In this document: in pieces, positions 50,740-59,440 of the stretch
Layout of the letters: each line of letters opens with the position of its first letter
Numbering within the stretch: the first letter of the stretch is position 1
Origin: Micropruina sp.
GTDB taxonomy: Bacteria; Actinomycetota; Actinomycetes; Propionibacteriales; Propionibacteriaceae
DNA length: 64,000 bases
Reading direction: 5' to 3'
Assembly: GCA_016716635.1 (NCBI GenBank)
Contig: JADJVZ010000011.1
Location: 186,001-250,000 of the forward strand
Position numbers and translations under genes: made by a program
Notes under the pieces: generated by a model
Told to the model about the DNA's origin: nothing
Seen by the model: the letters and a program-made list of their open reading frames with translations, nothing else
The model's database searches: none

Positions 50740-51588
50740 TCAGGGCAGGGTGAGGATCTCCGCCCCGGTCGGGGTGACCACCATCGTGTGCTCGAACTGC
50801 GCGCAGCGGGATTTGTCGCGGGTGACGACCGTCCAGCCGTCGCGCCAGACCTCGGAGGAGGCGCCACCGAGGGTGAGCATCGGCTCGATGGTGAAGGTCA
50901 TGCCGACTTCCATCACCGTGTCGAAGTGGGGGCTGTCGTAATGGGGGATCACCAGGCCGGAGTGGAACGCGGTGTGTACGCCGTGGCCGGTGTACTCCTT
51001 CACGACTCCGTAGCCGAAGCGCTTGGCGTACGACTCCACCACGCGCCCGAGAACACCGACCTGGCGTCCGGGCATCACGGCGGCGATGCCCCGGTTCAGG
51101 GCCTCTAGCGTCCGCTCGGTGAGCAGCCGGGAGTCCTCGTCGACTTCGCCGCAGAAGAAGGTGGCGCAGTTGTCGCCGTGGACGCCGTCCTTGAACGCGG
51201 TCACGTCGATCTTGACGAGGTCGCCCTCTTCGATCGGACGCCCGTCGGGAATCCCGTGGCAGATCACCTCATTGACCGAGGTGCAGATCGACTTCGGGAA
51301 GCCGCGGTAGCCGAGCGCCGAGGGGTAGGCCCCGTGATCAAGCATGTACTCGTGGGCGACCGCGTCCAGGTAATCGGTGGTCACCCCGGGCGCGATGGCC
51401 TTCGCGGCCTCGTGCATGGCCTGGGCGGCGATCCGTCCGGCCACCCGCATCTTCGCGATGGTCTCCTCGTCCTGGACGTGCGACCCCCGATACGGCAGCG
51501 GCGCGGGCAGCCCCACGTAGTGCGGACGCTCGATCGAGCTGGGCACCTTGCGTTTGGCTGACTGGGGGTAAGGCTTCACGACGGTCAC
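50740..51588 (-). CDS. map: Methionine aminopeptidase type I
   Basis: 282 aa from GTG 51588 (RHYVG-type N-terminus as in mycobacterial MapB). Metal ligands: Asp pair in VKIDVTAFKDGVHGDNCATF, His in TGHGVHTAFHSG, Glu in FTIEPML and FEHTMVV. Removes initiator Met co-translationally; the N-terminal extension helps ribosome contact in the actinobacterial form. The earlier in-frame start (51681) is less likely. Confidence 0.92.
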   Translation of the reverse strand: MTVVKPYPQSAKRKVPSSIERPHYVGLPAPLPYRGSHVQDEETIAKMRVAGRIAAQAMHEAAKAIAPGVTTDYLDAVAHEYMLDHGAYPSALGYRGFPKSICTSVNEVICHGIPDGRPIEEGDLVKIDVTAFKDGVHGDNCATFFCGEVDEDSRLLTERTLEALNRGIAAVMPGRQVGVLGRVVESYAKRFGYGVVKEYTGHGVHTAFHSGLVIPHYDSPHFDTVMEVGMTFTIEPMLTLGGASSEVWRDGWTVVTRDKSRCAQFEHTMVVTPTGAEILTLP

Positions 51589-51692
51589 CCGACGATGATA
51601 CGGGGTGGTGGGTTGGCCCTTGAGCGGGGCATAGTCGCGGGGAGCGGCCTCGCTTAGGCTGGGCCGAACAACGTGACGCAAGGAGGCGAGCC

Positions 51693-51887
51693 ATGTCCGA
51701 CGGTCAGTGGTACTGGTGTTTGGATCATCACGCAGTGGAGCCCTACGACGGCTGCAAGAGCGCCGATCGGTTGGGCCCGTACGCGACCAAAGACGAGGCC
51801 GCGAATGCCCTCCAGGCGGTGCAGGACCGGAACGTCGAGTGGGACAACGATCCCCGCTTCAACGACGACGACGAGGACGACGACTAG
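51693..51887 (+). CDS. Small conserved actinobacterial protein
   Basis: 64 aa. WYWCLDHHAVEPYDGCKSAD, GPYATKDEAANALQ and an acidic tail NDDDEDDD. Such short acidic proteins with a conserved CLxHHxVEP..C pattern are widespread in actinobacteria; the Cys/His cluster could bind zinc. Function unknown. AAGGAGGCGAGCC precedes the ATG. Confidence 0.75.
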   Translation: MSDGQWYWCLDHHAVEPYDGCKSADRLGPYATKDEAANALQAVQDRNVEWDNDPRFNDDDEDDD

Positions 51888-52059
51888 ACCGGCGAAGGTC
51901 CGGGCGCCACGGCCTCTAGCTCTGCGGCTCGAGCGATCCCGCGCGCTCGTCCGGGGTAGTGGCTGGATCAACACGTCAGGATCGGCACCGTTTCAGTGCC
52001 TGCTTCAAGGCGCGTGCTCGGACGGACAATGAGTGCCATCTGGACAAGAAGGACTACCC

Positions 52060-53187
52060 GTGGTTTTGGATGTGCGGATGCTGCTCGACCTCCCCGAGGT
52101 CGGGCTGGTGGGGCAAGGCTTCAAGCGAGTGAGCCGCTGGGCCATGGAGAATCGGGTGGCTCCCGACCTCTATTGGCGGGTCGTGGCTTACAAGGATCGC
52201 GATGATCCGCCCAGTCGAGTCACGCTATACGCGGGCATTTATGTTCCCGCCTTGGTTCCGCTACTTCCATACGCTCTCCCCGACCCGGAACTGCCGGGGA
52301 TCTTCTCCGAGAACCTGTTTCAGCTGGCTGGGCGTCCGCGCGCGAACCCCGACTCGTGGTTCGATTCAAGTCGAGCACGGCTTCGCTGGTTGCTGCGAAA
52401 GCCCTCACCCGAGGAGCGCCGTGAGGTGACCATCGCCGACTTGGCGGACTTGATGGTCCCCGCCATGGCGTGGTTTGCCCAGATGCCCGACCTGGCGACT
52501 GCTGCGGGTTGGCACCAAAAAGAACTCCTGACGCGGAAGTTCACGGTCGGGCAGTCATGGGCGGAACTCGGAGGCATGTGGCTTCTCGCGAATGAGCCGG
52601 AGGCCGCCGAGGAGGCGTTCGGTCGCGTGACCGAACGCGATGACGTGAAGTACGCGAACAAGATCCGACGCGCCGTGGCCGACTGCCAGCGACCGGATGG
52701 CGCCTCCGTTGAGCCACCGCCCAAGCAGCCGGCCCGCCGACGACGGGCGGCCTCAACGCTGGCCGCTGGAACCCCTCCGCCAGCGCCGGAGCTGAGCTCG
52801 GTCCCCGCGTTCGTCTGGACCACCGACGGCGACGCCAGGGTGCTCTCCCAACCCGGCCGGCCGACCCCATTCCTCCATGTCATGACTCACGACGGCGACA
52901 TCGGGATCCTGACCTATGACCCCGAGTTCGGCGGGGCCGGGGTCGCCTATGCCGGGGTCGCCCCGCGCACCTACTTCGAGGACGAGACCGCCGCTCCCAG
53001 CGTCAAGCCCCGCGAGGTGGCCGCACTGACGGCCTGGCTGAGGGCAGCAGGTGTCCAGGTTCCGAACCTGGAGAGCCTGGTCGATGGACTCCTGGTTGCC
53101 GAGGGTGAGATGGCTGGTGAGCCGTTCGTGGAGGAGTCTCTCAGCACGTTCTTCGCGTCGATCGGTCTGCACTGGCCCGAGCAGTGA
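52060..53187 (+). CDS. Hypothetical two-domain protein (DUF4304-like N-terminus)
   Basis: 375 aa from GTG 52060, chosen because AAGAAGGA lies 6 nt upstream. Residues 1-130 (GFKRVSRWAMENRVAPDLYW, VTLYAGIYVPAL) look like the DUF4304 family; a basic Pro-rich linker (PPPKQPARRRRA) leads to an unrecognised C-terminal domain. Lies just before YefM/YoeB. No function assigned. Confidence 0.6.
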   Translation: MVLDVRMLLDLPEVGLVGQGFKRVSRWAMENRVAPDLYWRVVAYKDRDDPPSRVTLYAGIYVPALVPLLPYALPDPELPGIFSENLFQLAGRPRANPDSWFDSSRARLRWLLRKPSPEERREVTIADLADLMVPAMAWFAQMPDLATAAGWHQKELLTRKFTVGQSWAELGGMWLLANEPEAAEEAFGRVTERDDVKYANKIRRAVADCQRPDGASVEPPPKQPARRRRAASTLAAGTPPPAPELSSVPAFVWTTDGDARVLSQPGRPTPFLHVMTHDGDIGILTYDPEFGGAGVAYAGVAPRTYFEDETAAPSVKPREVAALTAWLRAAGVQVPNLESLVDGLLVAEGEMAGEPFVEESLSTFFASIGLHWPEQ

Positions 53188-53223
53188 CCGGCGACTTCTG
53201 ACGTACCGACAGGCTTCGCATTT

Positions 53224-53243
53224 GCGTACGTAATAACGTACGC
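53224..53243 (+). promoter_or_regulatory. YefM operator
   Basis: Inverted repeat GCGTACGT-AATA-ACGTACGC, 8-bp perfect arms, 22 bp before the yefM ATG. The GTAC-rich core fits YefM/YoeB autoregulatory sites. Confidence 0.82.
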
Positions 53244-53265
53244 TCAGGGGGAAGGGGGTCACGCC

Positions 53266-53508
53266 ATGACAGCATTGAGCGCAACCGCGGCCCGAGCGGC
53301 TCTGTATCGCCTGATCGACCAGGTCAACGAGGATTCACAACCGGTGACGATCACGGGGCAGCGCGGAAACGCGGTGTTGATCGGCGAGGCTGATTGGGAA
53401 GCCATTCAGGAGACGCTGCTGCTTGAGTCGGTGCCCGGATTCACCGACTCGATCCGTGAGGCTCGCGCTGAAGGTGTCGAGGCCGCCACGAGCGAACTCG
53501 ACTGGTGA
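53266..53508 (+). CDS. yefM: YefM-type antitoxin
   Basis: 80 aa. Starts MTALSATAARAALYRLIDQV with the Phd/YefM DNA-binding fold and ends in a toxin-neutralising helix region (PGFTDSIREARAEG). Overlaps the toxin gene by 4 bp. Binds the upstream palindrome with YoeB to repress the operon. Confidence 0.93.
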   Translation: MTALSATAARAALYRLIDQVNEDSQPVTITGQRGNAVLIGEADWEAIQETLLLESVPGFTDSIREARAEGVEAATSELDW

Positions 53509-53777
53509 GCGACGACTGGGTGGTCGTCTTCTCCAAGCAGGCCGCCAAAGACGCCAAGAACCTCGCCGCCGCTGGGCTGAAGGGCCGGGCGCTGGCACTG
53601 CTCGACATTCTTGCTCGTGACCCGCTGGCAAACCCTCCTCGCGTCGAAAAGCTCGTTGGGAACCTCGCCGGGTGCTACTCCCGCCGCATCAACATCCAGC
53701 ACCGGCTGGTGTATGAGGTCTTCCCGGACGAGCGCACCGTTCACGTACTGCGCATGTGGACGCACTACGAGGACTAA
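53505..53777 (+). CDS. yoeB: YoeB-type toxin (RelE superfamily mRNase)
   Basis: 90 aa from GTG 53505. YoeB pattern: WVVVFSKQAAKDAKNLAAAG, CYSRRINIQHRLVYEV, HVLRMWTHYED with the catalytic late His and Tyr. Cleaves mRNA on the ribosome in the A site. Intact, so this pair is likely active, unlike the higBA-like locus at 29116-31104. Confidence 0.93.
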   Translation: MSDDWVVVFSKQAAKDAKNLAAAGLKGRALALLDILARDPLANPPRVEKLVGNLAGCYSRRINIQHRLVYEVFPDERTVHVLRMWTHYED

Positions 53778-53793
53778 CCCCCCGAAGCGGGGG
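53778..53793. terminator. Short hairpin between yoeB and HAD gene
   Basis: CCCCC-GAAGC-GGGGG between convergent genes. Short but GC-only stem, no T tract. Confidence 0.5.
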
Positions 53794-53802
53794 CGGTCGG
53801 GG

Positions 53803-54672
53803 TCACGTCTCGTCCGACCAGCCCAACTCGGACCAGAGGCTCGCGGGGATCAGTCGGTCGAGGCGGTCGAGCACGTAGGTCGGACGATCGGCGGGGGCCA
53901 AGGTACCGGCCGCCTCGGCGGACGTGTCGCCCGTGAGGACCAACGCCGACGCCATCCCCGCGTCCTGCGCCATGCGAATGTCGGTGTGCAGCCGGTCGCC
54001 CACCATGACGACATCGTCGAAGGGCACCTCCAGCCCCGCGAGCGCGGCCTCGATCATCAGCGGATCGGGCTTGCCGAAGCTGGCCGAGCAGCGCACCCCC
54101 GAACAGGCCTCGATGGCCGCGGTGATTGCCGCCGCATCGGGCTCGCCGCGCCCGCCGGGAAAGGGGCAGTACCGATCGGGATTCGTCTGCACCAAGATGG
54201 CCCGTTTGTGGAACCACAAGGCATCGAAGGCAATCTGCAACTTGCGGTAGTCAAATGTCCGGTCGTAGGAGGCGATGACCACGTCGATGAGGGAGGGGTC
54301 CTCGCTGAGCCGGAAACCGGCCTCGCGCAAGGCCCGGAGCAGGGGCTCCTCGGCGAGAGCGAACACGACGGCGTCGGGGTGGTGGCGCTGCAACCAGCGG
54401 ACCGTCGTCACCACCGTGTTGACGACGTCCCCGACGGCGGTGGCCAGCCCGAGCCGGGTCAGCATGGCCGCGTACATCACCGGATCCTTGGTCGGATTGT
54501 TCGACAAGAAACGGACGGGAATCTCGCGTCGGCGTAGCTCCGCGATCAGCCGGGCGGCGCCAGGCAGCAACTCCTCGCCCAGATAGATCGTGCCGTCGAG
54601 GTCGAAGACATACGCCGCGTGGAGGTGTTGCGGGAAACTCAGTCCCGCCGCCTCCTGGACCATCCGACTCAT
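53803..54672 (-). CDS. HAD-IIA (NagD-like) phosphatase
   Basis: 289 aa. Motif I YVFDLDGTIYLGE, motif II FLSNNPTKD, and C-terminal GKPDPLMIEAAL with VGDRLHTDI. NagD-like phosphatases act on sugar or nucleotide phosphates; specific substrate unknown. The 53-bp palindrome P3 lies upstream. Confidence 0.9.
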   Translation of the reverse strand: MSRMVQEAAGLSFPQHLHAAYVFDLDGTIYLGEELLPGAARLIAELRRREIPVRFLSNNPTKDPVMYAAMLTRLGLATAVGDVVNTVVTTVRWLQRHHPDAVVFALAEEPLLRALREAGFRLSEDPSLIDVVIASYDRTFDYRKLQIAFDALWFHKRAILVQTNPDRYCPFPGGRGEPDAAAITAAIEACSGVRCSASFGKPDPLMIEAALAGLEVPFDDVVMVGDRLHTDIRMAQDAGMASALVLTGDTSAEAAGTLAPADRPTYVLDRLDRLIPASLWSELGWSDET

Positions 54673-54704
54673 GCGTGCCTCCTCAGAGTCCGATGCTGAC
54701 AGGC

Positions 54705-54757
54705 CAACAAGGTGTGAGCAACGTGCTCACAGTGAGCACGTTGCTCACACCTTGTTG
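54705..54757. repeat. 53-bp perfect palindrome P3
   Basis: 26-bp arms around a single central A: left CAACAAGGTGTGAGCAACGT (first 20), right its complement to 54757. Shares GTGTGAG-ACGTG with P1 and P2. Lies between the HAD gene start and the 3' end of the response regulator gene. Such perfect palindromes can extrude as cruciforms and are unusual in plain terminators. Confidence 0.97.
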
Positions 54758-54767
54758 TATCGACGGC

Positions 54768-55439
54768 TCACGTCGCCCCGCCCGTGGCGGTCAAATAGGC
54801 CAGGACCGCGCGGACGCGGCGATTGTCGCGCTCGGGTCCGAGGCCGAGTTTGGCGAAGATATTGGCCACGTGCTTGGCGACCGCCGCCCCGGAGAGGTAC
54901 AGCTGGGCCGCGATCTCGGCGTTGGACAACCCGTTCGCCATCAGCTCCAGCACCTCGCGTTCGCGGGGCGACAAGGCGCTGAGCGCGTCCGGACGCTGGC
55001 GGCGGATCAGCACCGAGGCCACGTCCGGATCGATGACCACGCCGCCCTCGGCCACCATCGCCAGCGAGCGCATGAAATCGGCGACGCGGGCGACGCGGTC
55101 CTTGAGCAGGTAGCCCACCCCGCCCGCCTCCGGAGCGTCGAACAGCGCGATGGCATACTCCGGCGCCACGTATTGGCTGAGCACCATGATCGCCAGCCCC
55201 GGATAGTCGGCGCGCAGCGCCACGGCCGCTCGGAGGCCGTCGTCGGTCATGGTCGGCGGCATCCGGACGTCCGTCACCACGATGTCGGGCAGGCCCTCGC
55301 CGATGGCGCACTGGCGGACCACCGCCACCAGCTCATCGGCGGACGCGGCCTCCCCGACCACCGTGTGCCCGAGCCGCTCGAAGAGGCCGACGAGGCCTTC
55401 GCGCAGCAAGGCGGCGTCGTCGGCGATGACGAGTCTCAT
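54768..55439 (-). CDS. LuxR-type response regulator
   Basis: 223 aa. Receiver domain with phospho-Asp in DIVVTDVRMP and switch Lys in YLLKDRV; C-terminal LuxR helix-turn-helix (LSPREREVLELMANGLSNAE). Its ATG overlaps the kinase stop by 4 bp. Partner of the upstream kinase; likely target is the divergent MacB-like ABC operon. Confidence 0.93.
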   Translation of the reverse strand: MRLVIADDAALLREGLVGLFERLGHTVVGEAASADELVAVVRQCAIGEGLPDIVVTDVRMPPTMTDDGLRAAVALRADYPGLAIMVLSQYVAPEYAIALFDAPEAGGVGYLLKDRVARVADFMRSLAMVAEGGVVIDPDVASVLIRRQRPDALSALSPREREVLELMANGLSNAEIAAQLYLSGAAVAKHVANIFAKLGLGPERDNRRVRAVLAYLTATGGAT

Positions 55440-56650
55440 GGGGTCTCCTGGGGTGGGGGTTGGGGGAGGGGCAGGCGTCCGACGATGCGGGTGCCGGCCC
55501 CGGGCGTGCTTGTGATCTCCAGCAGCCCGCCCAACGCCGCAAACCGCTCCTGCAGGCTGGCCAGCCCGTGGCCGGCGGTGAAGGTGGCGCCGCCCGGACC
55601 GGAGTCGGTGACGGTGATGCGCAGGTCGGCGCCCGCGGTCGCGGCCACCACGGCCGAACTCTCGGGGGCATACTTGGCGACGTTGGTGAGGGCCTCGGTG
55701 ACGAGGAAGTATGCCGTCGCCTCCAGGGCCTCGGGTAGGTGGGGTAGCGGGTAGGGGATCGAGACAGTCACCGGTAGCAGCGGTCGCGCCGCGGCATCGC
55801 GGATCGCCGCCTCGAGCCCCAAATCGGAGAGCACCTTCGGATGAATGCCTGCGACCGTCTCCCGCAGCTGCCGCAGGGCCGTCTCGGAATCGTTCTGCGC
55901 CGCCTTCAACAGGTCCGACACATGCCGCAGGCGAGCGGGGTCGAGCGGCCGTCCAGTGGCCATCGAGCCATCGAGCAGCATGGCCGCCTCGCCGATCTTC
56001 ATCGTCCCGGCCACCAGGAACTGCTGCGCGCCGTCGTGCAGCGAACGCTCGATGCGTCGCCGCTCGTGCTCGAAGCCGTTGAGCAGCAAGAGGCGCGAGG
56101 TGGTGAGTTCGGCCACCCGCCCGGCGAGGTCCGGCCGCGGACGCATCACCTTGATCACCGACGACGCCTGCCAGCCGCTCACCGCAGCGGCCGCGAGCAA
56201 GGTCAGGCAGATCGCCACGATCAACAACAATGCGCCCGTGATGCTCATGGCTGACAGGCTGAGCCCCCCGCGCCGAAGAACGAGGAGCGTCAACGACCCC
56301 ACCCCGAGCACGGCGCAGACCGACGAGGCGGCGAGGTTGATGAACAGGAAGGCCACGGTGAGGCACCACGCACCCAAATCCCGCGCGCCCGGTAGGCCCT
56401 GCCACAGCCAGATCCGACGCGCCGCATGCGGATCTGGATCGGGGATCGGCTCCAGGTCGAGCAGTGTCACCCGGTTGCGTTCCAGTTCGGCCACCCAGCG
56501 CATCACCAGGGGTAGGGCCGGGAAGCCCACGACCCCCAGCACCAGCGCGGCGAAGCCCACGAGGATCGCCGACCCAGCGTAGGCCAGGTAGAACAACGGG
56601 TTGAGAGTGCGCAACAGTGTCCAGGGATTCCAGCCTCTTGGGGTGCGCAT
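55436..56650 (-). CDS. Histidine kinase (HisKA_3 family)
   Basis: 404 aa from ATG 56650. Multiple N-terminal membrane helices, DHp motif ERRRIERSLHDGAQQF with the phospho-His, and ATPase boxes EALTNVAKYAP (N box) and TAGHGLASLQERF (G2). Sensor of a NarL-type two-component system. Shares the divergent promoter region with the ABC ATPase. Confidence 0.93.
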   Translation of the reverse strand: MRTPRGWNPWTLLRTLNPLFYLAYAGSAILVGFAALVLGVVGFPALPLVMRWVAELERNRVTLLDLEPIPDPDPHAARRIWLWQGLPGARDLGAWCLTVAFLFINLAASSVCAVLGVGSLTLLVLRRGGLSLSAMSITGALLLIVAICLTLLAAAAVSGWQASSVIKVMRPRPDLAGRVAELTTSRLLLLNGFEHERRRIERSLHDGAQQFLVAGTMKIGEAAMLLDGSMATGRPLDPARLRHVSDLLKAAQNDSETALRQLRETVAGIHPKVLSDLGLEAAIRDAAARPLLPVTVSIPYPLPHLPEALEATAYFLVTEALTNVAKYAPESSAVVAATAGADLRITVTDSGPGGATFTAGHGLASLQERFAALGGLLEITSTPGAGTRIVGRLPLPQPPPQETP

Positions 56651-56780
56651 GCCGTCATCGTAGGGGCGCGCAGGCTCCCCACCCGGGGCCGCTAGCACCC
56701 GGCCGGGGTAGCGCCAGCACTACCTCTACTGGGGCTCGTGGGCCCTGGGATCGGACGCCCGCCCCTGCTGGGATGGTGAC

Positions 56781-57482
56781 ATGAACCTCCCGAGCATCCA
56801 GCGCCATGGCGACTTACGCGCCCTTGAACTCACCAAGACCTACGGTCCGGTGTTCGCTCTCGATCACGTGAGCCTCACCGTGCCGTCCGGCCAGAGCCTG
56901 GCCATCATGGGTCCGTCCGGCTCCGGCAAGTCGACCCTGCTGCACTGCCTGGCCGGCATCCTCGTGCCCGAGCACGGCGAGGTCAGCCTGGGTGACATCC
57001 CCATCACGCTGCAGCCAGACGCGGCGCGCTCGGCGCTTCGCCGGCATCACTTCGGCTTCGTCTTCCAGGACGGTCAGCTGCTTCCCGAGCTCTCGGCCCG
57101 CGAGAACGTCGCCCTCCCGTTGATGCTCAATGGCGTCCGGCGCGATCAGGCGTTGGTCCAGGCGGACGACATGCTGGCCCGCCTAGGCCTGCACGCCGAG
57201 GCCGCCCGGCGTCCGGGAGAGATGTCCGGAGGTCAGGCCCAGCGCATTGCGATCGCGCGGGCGCTCGTCCATTCCCCGTCGGTGGTGTTCGCCGATGAGC
57301 CCACGGGCGCCCTCGATCAGGCCACCGGACGCGACGTGATGCGTGTGCTCACCGGGGCCACGCGATCGTGCGGCGCAACCCTCGTCCTCGTCACGCACGA
57401 CTCCCTCGTGGCGCAGGGGTGCTCCCGGACGGTTGAGTTGTTCGATGGACGCCTGCACGCCGATCGGATGGTGGCCGCATGA
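56781..57482 (+). CDS. ABC transporter ATPase (MacB/LolD type)
   Basis: 233 aa. Walker A GPSGSGKSTLLHCLAG, Q loop FGFVFQDGQLLPEL, signature MSGGQAQRIAIARAL, Walker B VVFADEPTGALD and H loop VTHD, all intact. Typical LolD/MacB ATPase; partner permease follows with a 4-bp overlap. Probably controlled by the divergent two-component system. Confidence 0.94.
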   Translation: MNLPSIQRHGDLRALELTKTYGPVFALDHVSLTVPSGQSLAIMGPSGSGKSTLLHCLAGILVPEHGEVSLGDIPITLQPDAARSALRRHHFGFVFQDGQLLPELSARENVALPLMLNGVRRDQALVQADDMLARLGLHAEAARRPGEMSGGQAQRIAIARALVHSPSVVFADEPTGALDQATGRDVMRVLTGATRSCGATLVLVTHDSLVAQGCSRTVELFDGRLHADRMVAA

Positions 57483-58876
57483 GCACCGTGCTCGCCTTGG
57501 CGCCCCGGCTCGCCGTCGCCCGGATCCGCAACAGCCGCGGCGGCATGATGTTGGACGCCCTCGCCGTCGCCGCCTTCTCAATCTGCACCGCGTTGGTGCT
57601 GACGGTGGCGGGTGGCGCGTGGATGTTCGTCCAGCGTCGCATGAATCCGACCCAGGCCATGGCGGACGCCCTCGGCGGCGGCTCCATGAGCAATCTCGGC
57701 GACTCTCCGTCGCTGTATGTGTTCCTGGCCTGCTTGGCCTGCGGTCTCCTGGTCGTTCCGATTCTCACCCTGGGCGGCGGGGCCGCGCGGCTGGGTGCCC
57801 AAGGGCGTGCGCGGCGCCTGGCCTCCCTTCGGCTGCTCGGCGTCACAGGCGGTGAGGTGACATTGATGGCGGCGTTGGAGTCCCTCGTTCAAGCGGGTAT
57901 CGGCGCGGTCATTGGCAGCCTCCTTTACCTCGTCACGCTGCCGGCTTGGGGCGGAGTGAGCTTCGAGGGTGTGCATATCGGCGCTGGCGAGATGCTGTTG
58001 CCCGCGTGGGCCTGGCTCGGTCTTATCGGGCTCGTGCTCTTGTTGGCCGGGTTGTCGGCGCTGTTCGGGTTGCAGGGTGTCCGCATTTCCCCGCTGGGCG
58101 TTGCCAAACGGCAGACCCCTCCCGCGCTGCGGGCGTGGCGGGCAGCGCTGTTGTTCGCCGCGCTGGTGGTGTACGTGATCACGGCCTTGGGTATGCGCAT
58201 CACCAACATCGAGTGGGGAATGTATCTGACGCTGCTCGCCATGCTCGGCATGATGCTGCTGGTGATCAATCTGGTCGGGCCCTACATCCTGCAAACGCTG
58301 GCGCGCCTCTGGGCGTTGTCCAACCGTCCCGCCGGGCTGATCGCCGCGCGCCGGATCGTGGACGATCCCCGCGCTGCCTGGCGCAATGTGGGCGCGTTGT
58401 CGACCTTGTCGCTGGCAGCAGCCTTCTCCGCGTGGGTGCCGCTCCAGGAGGGACGGGCAAGTTGGGCCTACGTGATCATCGTGGCGGATCTTCGCCGGGG
58501 CGTCCTGATCACGCTGGGCATCGGGTTCGTATTGGCGGCCTGCGCCACCACGATCGCTCAAGCATCATCGGTCTTCGATCGCCGTCAGGAACTCGTCGCG
58601 CTCGACCGGATGGGGGCGCCACGGTCCCTCGTCCATGCGACGCGGACGCGCGAGGTGTTGCTGCCCGAGGCCATCACCGCGATCGGCTCGGCTGGCATTG
58701 GCACCGTCATGAGCCTTCCGTTCGTGGTCACGACCCAGGTGCAACCGACGCTGCGGGGGATCGTCATCGTGGGCGTCGTGATGGTCATGGGCTTCGCCCT
58801 GGCCTGGGGCGGGTCGCAGGTCGCTCGTCCGCTGGTGAATCACGTTCTGACGGAGCCGCATCGACGAAATGATTGA
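57479..58876 (+). CDS. FtsX/MacB-type ABC permease
   Basis: 465 aa, about ten helices, no large extracytoplasmic domain, as in bacitracin/lantibiotic-type BceB-like or ABC3 permeases. Repeats of the FtsX core are visible (helices about 95-125 and 395-420). Forms an exporter or lipid-stress device with the preceding ATPase. Substrate unknown. Confidence 0.87.
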   Translation: MSTVLALAPRLAVARIRNSRGGMMLDALAVAAFSICTALVLTVAGGAWMFVQRRMNPTQAMADALGGGSMSNLGDSPSLYVFLACLACGLLVVPILTLGGGAARLGAQGRARRLASLRLLGVTGGEVTLMAALESLVQAGIGAVIGSLLYLVTLPAWGGVSFEGVHIGAGEMLLPAWAWLGLIGLVLLLAGLSALFGLQGVRISPLGVAKRQTPPALRAWRAALLFAALVVYVITALGMRITNIEWGMYLTLLAMLGMMLLVINLVGPYILQTLARLWALSNRPAGLIAARRIVDDPRAAWRNVGALSTLSLAAAFSAWVPLQEGRASWAYVIIVADLRRGVLITLGIGFVLAACATTIAQASSVFDRRQELVALDRMGAPRSLVHATRTREVLLPEAITAIGSAGIGTVMSLPFVVTTQVQPTLRGIVIVGVVMVMGFALAWGGSQVARPLVNHVLTEPHRRND

Positions 58877-58930
58877 GCCGGGAACCATCTGAGCGCCCTC
58901 GGCGTACTGAGGGTGAAGAAAGGTGGGCTC

Positions 58931-59440
58931 ATGGGAGTTTCCGGACGAACGTCGGATGACGCGTTCGCGGCCTTTGCTCGGTCTGCAGGTACCTCGTTGT
59001 ATCGGACGGCCTGGCTGCTGTGCGGGGATACCGACATCGCCAAGGAGTTGACGCAGGCGGCGTTGGTGAAGGCCTACGTCGCCTGGGGACGCATCGATCC
59101 CACGACGGCCTTGCCGTACACGCGCAGGATTCTCGTCCGAGAGAACGTCGACCGGTTTCGCCGGCGGCGCGAATATCCGGTGGCGGAAACCCCGGAGCGC
59201 GCTGATCCGATCTCGGCCGAGGACGCCTTCGCCGAACGTGAGCGGGTCGCGGGGATGCTCGCCACACTGCCCATCCGGCAGCGACAGGTGCTCGTCCTCC
59301 GGTTCTACGACGACCTCTCCGAAGCCCAAATCGCCGACGCGCTCGGCATCCCGGTTGGCACCGTCAAATCCACCGCCCACCGGGCGCTCGAAAGCCTGCG
59401 CACCCACTACGCCCACGCCCTGGAAGGGGAGCTCGCATGA
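58931..59440 (+). CDS. SigE-family (ECF41-like) RNA polymerase sigma factor
   Basis: 169 aa from ATG 58931, preceded by AAAGG. Sigma region 2 (LYRTAWLLCGDTDIAKELTQ) and region 4 HTH (LPIRQRQVLVLRFYDDLSEA). Stop overlaps the next ATG by 4 bp, so it is coupled to a putative anti-sigma protein. Confidence 0.9.
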   Translation: MGVSGRTSDDAFAAFARSAGTSLYRTAWLLCGDTDIAKELTQAALVKAYVAWGRIDPTTALPYTRRILVRENVDRFRRRREYPVAETPERADPISAEDAFAERERVAGMLATLPIRQRQVLVLRFYDDLSEAQIADALGIPVGTVKSTAHRALESLRTHYAHALEGELA

